The translations under genes and the position numbers were made by a program. From Chitinophaga arvensicola (GTDB lineage Bacteria > Bacteroidota > Bacteroidia > Chitinophagales > Chitinophagaceae), in assembly GCF_900110835.1 (NCBI RefSeq), contig NZ_FOJG01000002.1:1702979-1766978 (forward strand): 64,000 nt of DNA, given 5' to 3'. Shown one piece after another: positions 25,693 to 34,876 of the stretch. The number at the start of each line of letters is the position of its first letter. The first letter of the stretch is position 1. The notes beneath the pieces were generated by a model, which was not told the origin of the DNA, ran no database searches, and saw nothing but the letters and a program-made list of their open reading frames with translations.

Positions 25693-27471
25693 ATGACCAA
25701 ACCCGGAAACATGCCCAACCCTTATATTTCTCTACTGAAAACCGCGTGGAAGTATGCCCGAAAGGAGCGTAAAAAGTACCTGTTCGTCTATTTATTGTTC
25801 CTGCTGGCCAATGTGGTCTTCTCGCTCAATCCCGTATTGTTTGGCTGGTTTATAGGCAGCATTCAGCGTGACAGCGCCCATCTGCCCAGGTATACGCTCA
25901 TTTTCGCCGCCAGTTACTTTGCATTGAAATTTACCGAATGGTGCTTCCATGGCCCTGCCCGTGTAATGGAACGGCAGCTGGCGTTTAACCTGAGCCGTAA
26001 CTTTTTACAGGAACGCTATCACCAGGCACTGCACCTGCCGGTAAAATGGCACCAGGATAATCATAGCGGCGCCGTTATAAACCGTATCCGTAAAGCCTAT
26101 GAAGCACTGAAGGAATTTTTTGAGCGGGGATTTATGTACCTGCATGCCATTTGTAAATTATTGTTTTCAATGATTGCCATGCTCTACTTCTCCCCTTTAT
26201 ACGGTGGCATCGGTATTGCCCTTGGTGTGCTTTGTATCTGGATTGTTCTGCGTTTCGACCGGCCCTTCATTAAAACCCTCAATGAAATGAATGAACGGGA
26301 GCATGTGGTATCTGCTACGCTCTTCGACAGCTTATCCAATATCATGACGGTGATTACCCTCCGGCTGGAAAAGAGCATGGAGAATGGTTTGCTGGCAAAG
26401 GTGCAGCGCATCTGGCCCCCTTTCCGGAAAAATACCGTGATCAACGAATGGAAATGGTTTGTGGCAGAAATGATGATTACCCTTATTTACTGCGTGATTG
26501 CAGTAGGTTATATTTTCCAGCACTGGGTACCGGGAGAAATGTTCCTGGTAGCAGGACTGGTCACGTTACTCGGTTACGTAAACCAGTTCACCAGCGTATT
26601 CCAGGACGTAGCCTGGCAATACACCGATGTGGTACAATATAATACAGCGGTAGATACAGCAGGTAATATCAGTGAAGCCTATACGTTGCATCACCGGGCG
26701 GATACTGCACCGGAATTACCGGACAACTGGCAGCATATTACCATCCGTGGATTGAACTTTTCACATACGGCCACCTATGAGGACAATGCCGCGCCTCAGC
26801 GCCTGCACGACCTGCACATCCGGATCGAAAAGGGGAAAAAGATAGCATTGATCGGAGAAAGCGGCAGTGGAAAAAGTACACTGCTGGCTATTTTACGTGG
26901 ATTATATGAACCAGAACCGGGTGTAATAATCGAAGTAAACGGAGGTGCGTTACCGTTAGCAACCATCAATGAAAGTGTAACATTGTTTCCGCAGGAACCG
27001 GAGATATTTGAAAATACGATCTCGTATAATATTACGCTGGGCTTGCCTTTTCAACCGGAAGAGATTATGACCGTTTGTAACAGCGCCCACTTCTCAGAAG
27101 TGGTAGAAATGCTGCCCCAGGGGTTGTTATCTGATATACGGGAAAAAGGCGTCAACCTGTCTGGTGGCCAAAAGCAGCGACTGGCGCTGGCCCGGGGCAT
27201 CCTGGCCGCGCGTAACAGCCAGGTGATCCTGCTGGATGAACCTACGAGCAGTGTTGATCCTAAAACGGAAGCCATGATCTACGAAAAGATGTTCCAGGCA
27301 TTTGCAGACAAAGCCATTATCTCCGCTATGCATCGCCTGCACCTGCTGCCGCAATTCGATTATATCTATGTACTTGATCAGGGGCGCATTGCCGCAGAAG
27401 GTACTTTCCATTACCTGCGGGCCAACAGCCCTGCTTTCCAGGAACTATGGAAGCACCAGGAGAATAAATAA
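25693..27471 (+). CDS. ABC transporter, fused permease and ATPase
   Basis: A 592-residue half-transporter exporter. Six TM helices occupy residues about 30-330, starting YLFVYLLFLLANVVFSLNPV. The nucleotide-binding domain has Walker A GESGSGKST (about 391-399), signature LSGGQKQR (about 489-496), Walker B VILLDEPTSS with catalytic Glu (about 511-517), and an H-loop in SAMHRLHLL. Q-loop LFPQEPE is present. The fold is that of lipid, drug or peptide exporters acting as dimers. It stands alone, so the substrate is not indicated. ATG 25711 is an alternative start. Confidence 0.92.
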   Translation: MTKPGNMPNPYISLLKTAWKYARKERKKYLFVYLLFLLANVVFSLNPVLFGWFIGSIQRDSAHLPRYTLIFAASYFALKFTEWCFHGPARVMERQLAFNLSRNFLQERYHQALHLPVKWHQDNHSGAVINRIRKAYEALKEFFERGFMYLHAICKLLFSMIAMLYFSPLYGGIGIALGVLCIWIVLRFDRPFIKTLNEMNEREHVVSATLFDSLSNIMTVITLRLEKSMENGLLAKVQRIWPPFRKNTVINEWKWFVAEMMITLIYCVIAVGYIFQHWVPGEMFLVAGLVTLLGYVNQFTSVFQDVAWQYTDVVQYNTAVDTAGNISEAYTLHHRADTAPELPDNWQHITIRGLNFSHTATYEDNAAPQRLHDLHIRIEKGKKIALIGESGSGKSTLLAILRGLYEPEPGVIIEVNGGALPLATINESVTLFPQEPEIFENTISYNITLGLPFQPEEIMTVCNSAHFSEVVEMLPQGLLSDIREKGVNLSGGQKQRLALARGILAARNSQVILLDEPTSSVDPKTEAMIYEKMFQAFADKAIISAMHRLHLLPQFDYIYVLDQGRIAAEGTFHYLRANSPAFQELWKHQENK

Positions 27472-27512
27472 AGTGTCATTTATAAACTACTGTATATATA
27501 ATTATTATTTAT

Positions 27513-27520
27513 TATCTTTG
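27513..27520 (+). promoter_or_regulatory. candidate -7 box for the ankyrin gene
   Basis: TATCTTTG exactly matches the Bacteroidota -7 consensus TAnnTTTG, 123 bp upstream of the ankyrin-like gene. No clear -33 TTTG is seen at the usual distance, which lies in an AT-rich stretch. Confidence 0.4.
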
Positions 27521-27642
27521 ACCACGTCCTTACCGGATACGGATACAACGATCCGTTAATGATCAGATGCTTATAACCTACAACTGTATTTCATCCTATG
27601 AAAAGGTTCTCTCCCACCAGCTAATTACACTATGAAAACGCT

Positions 27643-28479
27643 ATGCAAAGCATTTCGCTGTACGACCTGAAACGCAAACTGAGAAGCAGTCAGGACCCAG
27701 ATGAAATTATTACTTTTCTCGGCTACAACCTCTCGTTCTTTACCCGGGAGGAAAGGTCCGGATTGCTATGCGATTTAATGGAGTACCAGGAGATTTTTTT
27801 TGAAGCTGCAGAATTATTGATTGAAGAAGGAGGCGCCGATATTCATTATAAAAAAGAAGGCGTTATCCCGGTTATTTTTTGCGCAGTAGGCGCTAATAAG
27901 CCACAGGCGGTACAATACCTGCTGAAGAAAGGCGCCTCGTTATTCATTGACAACCCCGATTATCTTTTCGCTATTGCCTATATCTTCAAACATCACCGGT
28001 TAACAGCTATCATGGATCTGCTGGTGATCCTGATTGAACACAACATTCATTTCAATTTTGTGCTGGCCAGTCTGGATACCCCTTTGCTGCTGGCTACCCG
28101 GCATAATAACAACCGGGAAGTAGTGCAGTTTTTATTATCGGAAGAAGTTGATAAATATGTGTACGACGAGGATGGGTTTACTGCGATCCATTATCTTCCC
28201 TTTGCCAAAGCCCCCCATCTTTATAAAGACATGATCACTTCTATAGAGGATATCCAGGTGAAAACAAAGTTTGCCACCAGTATGGAGCCTGTGTTTGAAT
28301 GTGTGATCAGGGTCAGCGAGCAGCATACTTTTGAAGAATTTATTCATGAAGCGCTGAATGCATTCCTGGAAAACAGACACCGCATGTACGACGATATTTT
28401 TGAGAAGTATTATTACCGTCTACACCTGATCGCAGAACATATTTCAAATATCCGGGCCAATACCGGGCAGGCGGTGTAG
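27643..28479 (+). CDS. ankyrin-repeat-like protein
   Basis: A 278-residue cytoplasmic protein without a signal peptide. Ankyrin-type repeats can be read at about residues 60-180: EGVIPVIFCAVGANKPQAVQ followed by YLLKKGASL; then LDTPLLLATRHNNNREVVQF followed by LLSEEVDKY; then DEDGFTAIHYL. The N-terminal 55 residues and the acidic-aromatic C-terminal helical region are unrecognised. It is likely a protein-interaction scaffold; no partner is indicated by the neighbours. Start ATG 27643 is used; a 12-codon frame (ATG 27632) overlaps it and may be chance. Confidence 0.75.
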   Translation: MQSISLYDLKRKLRSSQDPDEIITFLGYNLSFFTREERSGLLCDLMEYQEIFFEAAELLIEEGGADIHYKKEGVIPVIFCAVGANKPQAVQYLLKKGASLFIDNPDYLFAIAYIFKHHRLTAIMDLLVILIEHNIHFNFVLASLDTPLLLATRHNNNREVVQFLLSEEVDKYVYDEDGFTAIHYLPFAKAPHLYKDMITSIEDIQVKTKFATSMEPVFECVIRVSEQHTFEEFIHEALNAFLENRHRMYDDIFEKYYYRLHLIAEHISNIRANTGQAV

Positions 28480-28533
28480 TATTACGGGGACGGCATATCT
28501 CAGCATACAGATAGCACTTTAGCAGAATTTTAA

Positions 28534-28564
28534 TTTGCAACAAAGTTGCAAACCGCTACTTTTG
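28534..28564 (+). promoter_or_regulatory. promoter with palindromic operator for the FAD oxidoreductase gene
   Basis: TTTG (28534-28537) and TACTTTTG (28557-28564) are separated by 19 nt, an exact -33/-7 match. The palindrome TTTGCAAC-AAA-GTTGCAAA (28534-28552) starts on the -33 box and fills most of the spacer, the position expected for a repressor operator. Confidence 0.75.
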
Positions 28565-28589
28565 CTATTTCATCATACATACGACCAAT

Positions 28590-29489
28590 ATGCAAACATA
28601 TGACGTAATCATCACCGGAGGCAGCTATGCGGGGCTGGCTGCCGCCATGGCACTGGGGCGCTCCCTCCGGTCTGTACTGGTACTAGATAGTGGTAAACCC
28701 TGTAACCGGCAAACGCCGCACTCCCACAACTTTCTGACGCAGGATGGCGAAACACCGGCCAACATTGCGGCGATAGGTAAAGCACAGGTACAGCGCTATC
28801 CCGGCGTGCAATTCAAAGACGCCACCGTCATCAGCGCTGCACAAAATAGCTTTGGATATACCCTGACCACTGCTGCAGGCGAACAATTCCAGGCAAAGAA
28901 ACTGCTTTTCGCCACCGGGGTAAAGGATGAAATGCCCGCCATCAAAGGTTTTGCCGAATCCTGGGGTATCTCGGTACTTCATTGCCCTTATTGTCATGGT
29001 TATGAAGTGAAAAACACTCCCACTGGCATACTGGGTGGTGGAGATATCACGTTTGAATTTGCTAAAATGATCCTCAACTGGACAAAGGATCTGACGATAT
29101 TTACCAATGGTGGTACCGGTTTCACCGAAGAGCAACTGGAAGGACTGACCCGCAATCGTATAGCCGTTAACGATAAAGAGATCGTGGAAATTATACAGGA
29201 ACAGGGTCAGATCCGGCAATTGCTGTTTAAAGACGGCAGTACCCATGCATTACAGGCACTGTATGCCAGACCTGTTTTTAGTCAGCATTGCGCCGTGCCT
29301 GAGGCACTTGGCTGCGCACTCACCCCGGCGGGGCACCTGGTGGTGAATGAGTTTCAGGCCACCACCGTGCCGGGCATTTTTGCTGCCGGCGATGCCACCA
29401 CGCCTATGCGTAGCGTTGCCGCAGCAGTAGCAGCGGGCACCCTGGCGGGAGCGATGATTAACCGGGAACTGGCGGTAAGCGAGTTTTAG
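28590..29489 (+). CDS. thioredoxin-reductase-like NAD(P)/FAD-dependent oxidoreductase
   Basis: A 299-residue flavoprotein. The FAD-binding GxGxxG-like motif is at the N-terminus (VIITGGSYAGLAAAMALGRS), followed by a central FATGVKDEMP segment. The redox-active cysteines are CPYC (residues about 132-135, in HCPYCHGYE). The NAD(P) motif is GILGGGDITFEFA, and the C-terminal FAD motif is GIFAAGDATTPMRSV. The length and the CPYC motif fit the stand-alone thioredoxin-reductase-like group that often acts on small disulfides or quinones. It is probably repressor-controlled through the palindrome at its promoter. No thioredoxin gene is adjacent. Confidence 0.9.
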   Translation: MQTYDVIITGGSYAGLAAAMALGRSLRSVLVLDSGKPCNRQTPHSHNFLTQDGETPANIAAIGKAQVQRYPGVQFKDATVISAAQNSFGYTLTTAAGEQFQAKKLLFATGVKDEMPAIKGFAESWGISVLHCPYCHGYEVKNTPTGILGGGDITFEFAKMILNWTKDLTIFTNGGTGFTEEQLEGLTRNRIAVNDKEIVEIIQEQGQIRQLLFKDGSTHALQALYARPVFSQHCAVPEALGCALTPAGHLVVNEFQATTVPGIFAAGDATTPMRSVAAAVAAGTLAGAMINRELAVSEF

Positions 29490-29707
29490 GAAAGCAGCGG
29501 TTGAAGAGGCATACGCAGCAGCAGGCAGGTACGAGTATATGCAGCGACGGGGTATATACCCTGGATCCGCCACAGTGGCCGATTATAATTTGCAATCCGT
29601 CCCATCGGGAAAATACCGGCAAAAGTTAACAGCGAACGCTTGCATATGTGGATTTAATTTGATATTTTAGGTACAATGATTAATTTCCATGACCTAAATT
29701 AACCTGA

Positions 29708-30019
29708 ATGCTCACAACACTTACAACATTAGCCGCTGTTTTTTTCCTCGCCCACGTTTTTCTCCTGTTTACCTCATTTGGTAAAAAAGGATTTCAGAAA
29801 CAAAAATACCTGTGGTCACATATTACTTTGTGGATTACAGGTGCATTGGCGGGTTTGATTGCCATTCTTTTTGCCGGTAAAGGCGTTTCAGGGGTGATCG
29901 ATGTTTTCAACACACCCGGTAAAGCAGCTATACTGCTGCTGATTTCCCTGGCCTTATCCGGTGCAGCGCACAGCATCGTAAAATTGCTGGTACTACCGAA
30001 ATACCAACGGGCATTGTAA
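29708..30019 (+). CDS. small three-helix membrane protein
   Basis: A 103-residue protein with three hydrophobic segments (LTTLAAVFFLAHVFLLF; LWITGALAGLIAILFAG; AAILLLISLALSGAAHSIV) and basic loops. There is no recognised family or catalytic motif. It is monocistronic and ends in a strong intrinsic terminator. Confidence 0.65.
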   Translation: MLTTLTTLAAVFFLAHVFLLFTSFGKKGFQKQKYLWSHITLWITGALAGLIAILFAGKGVSGVIDVFNTPGKAAILLLISLALSGAAHSIVKLLVLPKYQRAL

Positions 30020-30040
30020 TAACGCCCGCGATTATACGAA

Positions 30041-30077
30041 ACGGGGCTGACCAGTATTGGTCAGCCCCGTTTTTTTT
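30041..30077 (+). terminator. strong intrinsic terminator
   Basis: A perfect 13-bp stem, ACGGGGCTGACCA / TGGTCAGCCCCGT, with loop GTAT, followed by eight T residues. It is 21 bp after the stop at 30019. Confidence 0.92.
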
Positions 30078-30160
30078 ACCTTTATCACCGGATGATCTTT
30101 TCATCTTGTTGAAATTGCAGCCGTCATACACCTTCAGAAAAATGGCAACGCTTCCGCTTA

Positions 30161-31231
30161 TCACTTTACAAAACGCATTGCCTGCATAAATTTGGTGAAG
30201 ATGCTGTTGTTCTGGTAGATGCCCATAAATGCTTCCGCCCCCGGGCCGTAGGCAAATACAGGTACCATCACACCCGTATGATCGTCCGTGGAGAACTTAC
30301 CACTGATCTTACCCGTAGAAAGGTCACCTTCTGAAATGGTCAGTCCACCGGTTTCATGATCAGCCGTTACTACCACCAGTGTTTCTCCGTCTTTCTCCGC
30401 ATAATCCAATACCGCACCGATGGCACGGTCAAAATCGATCATTTCTTCCGTTACGTATTGTAAATCATTTGCGTGGCCGCCATCATCAATTTTAGAGCCT
30501 TCTACCACCAGGAAAAAACCCTGCTCCTGCTGCTTCAGCAGATCGATCGCAGTACGGGTGGTTTGCAGCAACTGATCACCTCTTTGTGCCACCCGCTCCT
30601 CTTTAACCAGTCCGACCAGTTTTCCTTTTTTGACAGCAGTGATAGCTGCGGTGGTATATTTTACCTGGTAGCCTTTCTGACTGAATTCACGGAGCAGGTC
30701 GCGTCCATCTTTACGCTGATCGAAATGTTCCCTGCCTGCACCGATCAGCACATCTACATCTGATTTCACATAATCTGCCGCTATTTCGGCCGACATGTCA
30801 CGGAGTGGCTCATGGGTAGCGAAAGTAGCCGGTGTTGCATCGGTGATGTCTGTAGTAACAACGATACCGGTAGCCAAACCATGTTGATGGGCTATTTCAA
30901 GCAGCGTTGGTTTGGGCTTGCGCGCAGTATCCACTGCAATGGCGCCATTGTAAGTTTTCTCGCCGATAGCAAATGCAGTAGCACCGGCTGCAGATTCGGT
31001 AATATAATCACTGGCAGAATTGGTGCGGGAGAACCCAATACACTTAAACCGTTCCAGGTTAAGCCAGCCTTTATTGGCCGTGAGTCCCGCGTAGATCTGT
31101 GTAGTGCCCATGCCATCCCCTATCATGAAAATTATATGCTTTATTTTACGCGGAGATGCAGCGCTGTGCTGCGCCTGCAACGATTGATAAGTGAACGCTA
31201 TACCCACCAGGAGGAGGACATATTTTTTCAT
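30161..31231 (-). CDS. phoA: secreted alkaline phosphatase
   Basis: A 356-residue periplasmic phosphomonoesterase. ATG 31231 gives a signal peptide (MKKYVLLLVGIAFTYQSLQAQ). The frame runs open to 31384, but those codons are not signal-like. Metal- and active-site motifs are IGDGMG (metal Asp), the nucleophile Ser in TESAAGATAFA, TDITDATPATFATH (metal ligands), EGSKIDDGGHAND and TADHETGG. It is a zinc/magnesium enzyme that releases phosphate from organic esters. It is slightly shorter than E. coli PhoA, which is usual for this group. Divergent from the CdiI-like gene. Confidence 0.92.
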   Translation of the reverse strand: MKKYVLLLVGIAFTYQSLQAQHSAASPRKIKHIIFMIGDGMGTTQIYAGLTANKGWLNLERFKCIGFSRTNSASDYITESAAGATAFAIGEKTYNGAIAVDTARKPKPTLLEIAHQHGLATGIVVTTDITDATPATFATHEPLRDMSAEIAADYVKSDVDVLIGAGREHFDQRKDGRDLLREFSQKGYQVKYTTAAITAVKKGKLVGLVKEERVAQRGDQLLQTTRTAIDLLKQQEQGFFLVVEGSKIDDGGHANDLQYVTEEMIDFDRAIGAVLDYAEKDGETLVVVTADHETGGLTISEGDLSTGKISGKFSTDDHTGVMVPVFAYGPGAEAFMGIYQNNSIFTKFMQAMRFVK

Positions 31232-31617
31232 ATTGTTTGGTTTTGCTCCGATAAGATAAGTGATTCCTTTATTAAAGAGGATATTTGTAACGCTGGAAAC
31301 CCCATAGGTTTTTCGTACCTTGCACCCGCAACGGAATGACATGGGAGTTGACCAACCCCGTTTTATCATGATGATCCGATGCAATTGTTACATAAAATGT
31401 TAAAGGTGGAAAAATTTTCTTTCGCCATCAACAATATTCATTATATTTATACCTGTTGATCCTGGTTTCTTATAACCGCCGGCGCTGCCCGGCTACCGCA
31501 ACACTGCAATACTCCGCAGGTTCTGACAGATGATCACCATCAAAAGAAAAATTGCGCGTTGAAATCATCTTCATAATTAACTATTATTTATTAGCACGAA
31601 AAGAGAGACACATTTTT
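31232..31617. other. 386-bp divergent intergenic region
   Basis: It lies between phoA (minus) and the CdiI-like gene (plus). A weak minus-strand TATCTTAT box is near 31258. I see no convincing ORF, RNA gene or palindrome in it. Confidence 0.4.
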
Positions 31618-32025
31618 ATGAATAAGAAAGATATCTGGAGATATAAATCTTTGGAGCAGTTGGAGAATAAGAGTTGGGGAACGGCCACAGATCAAGATTC
31701 GGGAATAATTCAGAAATGTCTTGCCTTAGTTAAAGTACCAGTAGTAAAATTATCCGCCAGCGAATTGCGGGTGTTAATCGGACAATCCTTTAATCCAGTC
31801 TACCTGGTTCCTTTAGCCCTGGAGATATTACAAAACGATGTACTGGTAACTGCCGGTATGTATCCCGGAGACCTCTTGAAAGCCGTACTCGACGTACCTG
31901 CTGCTTTTTGGGAAGAACATCCCGATCTACACAAGAACCTGCAAAACATGATGCAGGAAAGAAGCGAAGAAATTGAAACTGAAATAGACTTACCTGAATT
32001 CTGGCGTAATAACCTGGTCATGTAG
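31618..32025 (+). CDS. CdiI-like contact-dependent inhibition immunity protein, orphan
   Basis: A 135-residue cytoplasmic protein starting at ATG 31618 (MNKKDIWRYKSLEQLENKSW). The order of motifs matches the family annotated as contact-dependent growth inhibition system immunity proteins: SLEQLE..SWG, then a Cys-Leu helix (IIQKCLALVKVPVVKLS), SELRVLIGQ, YLVPLALEIL, and YPGDLLKAVLDVPAAFW. Family members neutralise the toxin tip of a CdiA-type or polymorphic-toxin effector. No toxin or secretion gene is adjacent, so this looks like an orphan immunity gene kept for protection against neighbours' toxins. The family call is from memory of the motif pattern. Confidence 0.75.
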   Translation: MNKKDIWRYKSLEQLENKSWGTATDQDSGIIQKCLALVKVPVVKLSASELRVLIGQSFNPVYLVPLALEILQNDVLVTAGMYPGDLLKAVLDVPAAFWEEHPDLHKNLQNMMQERSEEIETEIDLPEFWRNNLVM

Positions 32026-32034
32026 CCATCTGCC

Positions 32035-33156
32035 TCATTCTTCTTCAAAATTGAAAAGAGATAACTGCCCGGACGGCGGAAGCTTGTCCTGGTGGAGTGG
32101 CGCGTCATTGAAATTAGATAAGGTAATGCCCAGCAACCGGATACGTTTATCTTCCGGATAAGTAGCTGCCAGCAATTGCTTTGCTGTATCAACGATCGTA
32201 TCATAATCCCCTACCGGAAACGGAAAGGATTGATTCCGCGTGATCTGTTTAAAATCGCTGTATTTAATTTTCAGGGTAACGGTGCGACCTTTCAGGTTAT
32301 AGCGCTGCAACCGGTCGTATACGGTTTTACCGATTTTTTCCAGTTCAGCTTCCATATCCGCGATCAGGGTAAGATCGAAAGCAAAGGTGTCTTCCGCGCC
32401 CAGGGATTTCGTTTCACGGTGCGGCTGTACTTCCCTTTCATCAATCCCCCTCACGATACGGTAGTAAAAGCTGCCCACTTTACCGAAATGCGTTTTAAGA
32501 TCGGCCTCTGATAATTTCTTCAGATCTGCCCCGGTAAAGAGCCCCATCCTTTTCATTTTATCAGCAGTAACTTTTCCCACGCCATGGAATTTTTCCACAG
32601 GCAGCGTTTCCATAAAGGATTCAATGGAAGAAGGCCCGATGAAAGTTAGTCCGTCCGGTTTATTGAGATCAGATGCAATCTTTGCTACAAATTTATTCAC
32701 CGACACGCCTGCGGAAGCCGTTAGCTGCAACTCATCCCGGATGGCTTGTTTGATCAGCTTTGCTATTTCAATGGCGGAGCCGATCTGTAATTTATCCTGC
32801 GTAACATCCAGGTAAGCTTCATCCAGCGAAAGCGGTTCAATAAGATCTGTATAACGGGAGAATATTTCCCGGATATGACGGGAGGCTTCCTTGTATGCAT
32901 CGAAACGGGGACGCACAAAAATCAGTTCCGGACACAACTGCTGCGCTCTTTTGGACGGCATGGCAGAACGTACACCAAACTTCCGCGCCTCATAGCTGGC
33001 GGTGGCTACTACTCCACCCCGCCCTTCCGGGGAACCACCTACTGCAATCGCCTTTCCGCGATAGAGGATATTATCACGCTGCTCTACAGATGCATAAAAT
33101 GCATCCATATCTATATGAATAATTTTTCGTTGTATGCTGTTTAAATTGTTCTCCAT
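32035..33156 (-). CDS. dinB: DNA polymerase IV
   Basis: A 373-residue Y-family translesion polymerase. The catalytic carboxylates are in HIDMDAFYASVE (N-terminus) and SLDEAYLDV (about residue 105-113). The thumb HhH motif is in FHGVGKVTADKMKRMGL, and a little-finger domain occupies about 240-345. The C-terminal QLSLF (about residues 365-369) is a canonical beta-clamp-binding motif. It is monocistronic; no LexA-like box was recognised upstream. Confidence 0.95.
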   Translation of the reverse strand: MENNLNSIQRKIIHIDMDAFYASVEQRDNILYRGKAIAVGGSPEGRGGVVATASYEARKFGVRSAMPSKRAQQLCPELIFVRPRFDAYKEASRHIREIFSRYTDLIEPLSLDEAYLDVTQDKLQIGSAIEIAKLIKQAIRDELQLTASAGVSVNKFVAKIASDLNKPDGLTFIGPSSIESFMETLPVEKFHGVGKVTADKMKRMGLFTGADLKKLSEADLKTHFGKVGSFYYRIVRGIDEREVQPHRETKSLGAEDTFAFDLTLIADMEAELEKIGKTVYDRLQRYNLKGRTVTLKIKYSDFKQITRNQSFPFPVGDYDTIVDTAKQLLAATYPEDKRIRLLGITLSNFNDAPLHQDKLPPSGQLSLFNFEEE

Positions 33157-33245
33157 TTCTACACGCCGGAAGCTGTGTAAAGATATTTAGTATTTGATGA
33201 TTCAACCAGCAAAATTTTACTGGCTGAATCATCAGATACCGCTAC

Positions 33246-34841
33246 CTAGAACCTTTCACGGTAAGAGAGACTTTTAATAATTCCGAAGCCGGTATAGGCT
33301 TTCATCTGCGTGAGTGCGCCGTGGCCGTTTACAAAATTCGCCGGCAGATAGGCTGCCAGCGTACCATTGGCGCCGGGTGTACCCGCAGGATCCGTATAGC
33401 CCACCATCAGCCAGCTGCCTTTGGCATTGGCATCGCTGCCGTTGTAGTTGCCCGCCCGGAAACTGTGCTGATCCATATAGGTAATGGTTTTATCGCCCAG
33501 GTCCAGCACCTTGTAGGTTTGCTCAGGAAAATCCTTGCTGGTTGCGTATATCCTGCCACCTACCGCATAAAAGAGCGTACCATAATTCTTATCTGCGGCA
33601 AACATCGTGGCCTTCTCTATTTCCGGCCCGGTCAGTTTTACTTTTTTATCCTGAGAAATACCGGATATCACATTAAACGTTAATAACCACCTGGCGCCTG
33701 CAGGATCTTTCATCACCGCGTAAGTCAGATAATTATAGGGTACTGCCCGCATCCACACCAGGTCCATGCCTATATCGTTGAAATTAAACAAGGGCATGGA
33801 AGTAGGATTGTATTCCATCAGGCTGGAAACATTGGACCCTGGCTTGTGCCGGAGAAAACGTTTTTTATCGACATCAAATAAGGTCGTGTAACTCGTACCT
33901 CCCATGTTGTAATAACGACCGAGAAAAGGTGCTGCACGATAAGCAGTGGCTTCTCCGTTTACCCGGTTCATACGGACGCTGTATGCTGCCGTACCACCAC
34001 GTTCGTAAAAATTCCCCTTTCCGTCGTAGAAACTTACGGTCGACTGAAACGCGCCTGCACCATTGGCACCTACATATGCCGGCCGGAACGAGGAGGAATC
34101 TGTCAGTGTGGTTTCATGCACCATGCCCCACTCCCAACGGGTAGTCAGATCATCATTGCGCAGTTTCCACGCACCCTGATCGGTACAGATGTAAATCCAT
34201 TCGTGATCCGGATCTCCATAGGTAGCATTGTGATAGGGCGGCGGCATGATATTAAGGATATAGGTGTATACATAAGCTACATCCCTCGGGCCTGTCAGCT
34301 GCTTGGGGATTACCGGCGAAGCACTGAGGATATCCCGTGTGATGGCATCAGGTTTTCCTTTTAACAGGTTTACCATATCCAGTGTGGCCCTTCCGTTTAC
34401 ATCACTGAACACAAGCCAACCTTCGTAGGTGGAAGACATTACGGTAAAAGATTTCGATAACTGGCTGTAGATATTACCGGTTACTTTATCTGTCATCTCA
34501 AAATACAGGCTATAACTGCCTACCGGAATATCTATTTTTGCCCGGAGATTCCTGGTGGTTCCCAGCTCATACGACGTGCTGTTCTGTTGATTCGCCACCC
34601 ACAGATAAGAGAAACGGGTAGTATCATCCAGGATCTTTTTGTCGAGGTTAGCGCTGATCACCGGTGTTATCTGCAGGGTATCGAAGCGGTAAACAGACAG
34701 GTTGCCGGCGAAGGTGTCTATCGTCACCTTGTTTATCTCTTTATAATCATAATTGCCCTGGTCTTTATAACAACTGCTGAACCATAGGGAGCCGGCCAGC
34801 AATAATGGTATCAGTCCTTTTTTCTTATATCGTAATAACAT
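33246..34841 (-). CDS. PKD-like family lipoprotein of the SusCD locus
   Basis: A 531-residue outer-membrane lipoprotein with lipobox LWFSSC (Cys24). An N-terminal Ig/PKD-like domain (about residues 40-135, FDTLQITPVISANL) is followed by a large beta-rich, propeller-like C-terminal region. The PKD-like family lipoprotein group is typically encoded last in SusC-SusD-DUF4843 loci, as here. It is surface-exposed or periplasmic, probably involved in binding the locus substrate. The substrate is not known. Confidence 0.8.
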   Translation of the reverse strand: MLLRYKKKGLIPLLLAGSLWFSSCYKDQGNYDYKEINKVTIDTFAGNLSVYRFDTLQITPVISANLDKKILDDTTRFSYLWVANQQNSTSYELGTTRNLRAKIDIPVGSYSLYFEMTDKVTGNIYSQLSKSFTVMSSTYEGWLVFSDVNGRATLDMVNLLKGKPDAITRDILSASPVIPKQLTGPRDVAYVYTYILNIMPPPYHNATYGDPDHEWIYICTDQGAWKLRNDDLTTRWEWGMVHETTLTDSSSFRPAYVGANGAGAFQSTVSFYDGKGNFYERGGTAAYSVRMNRVNGEATAYRAAPFLGRYYNMGGTSYTTLFDVDKKRFLRHKPGSNVSSLMEYNPTSMPLFNFNDIGMDLVWMRAVPYNYLTYAVMKDPAGARWLLTFNVISGISQDKKVKLTGPEIEKATMFAADKNYGTLFYAVGGRIYATSKDFPEQTYKVLDLGDKTITYMDQHSFRAGNYNGSDANAKGSWLMVGYTDPAGTPGANGTLAAYLPANFVNGHGALTQMKAYTGFGIIKSLSYRERF

Positions 34842-34876
34842 CTGTTTATTTTTTTCGGAAGATGAAAAGGCAGTGG

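Noticed and set aside
27632..27670. A 12-codon frame overlapping the ankyrin gene start, as a leader peptide
   Set aside because: Too short, no attenuator structure follows, and it has no regulatory codon run.
31232..31384. Long N-terminus of the alkaline phosphatase
   Set aside because: The signal peptide begins at ATG 31231; upstream codons are not signal-like.
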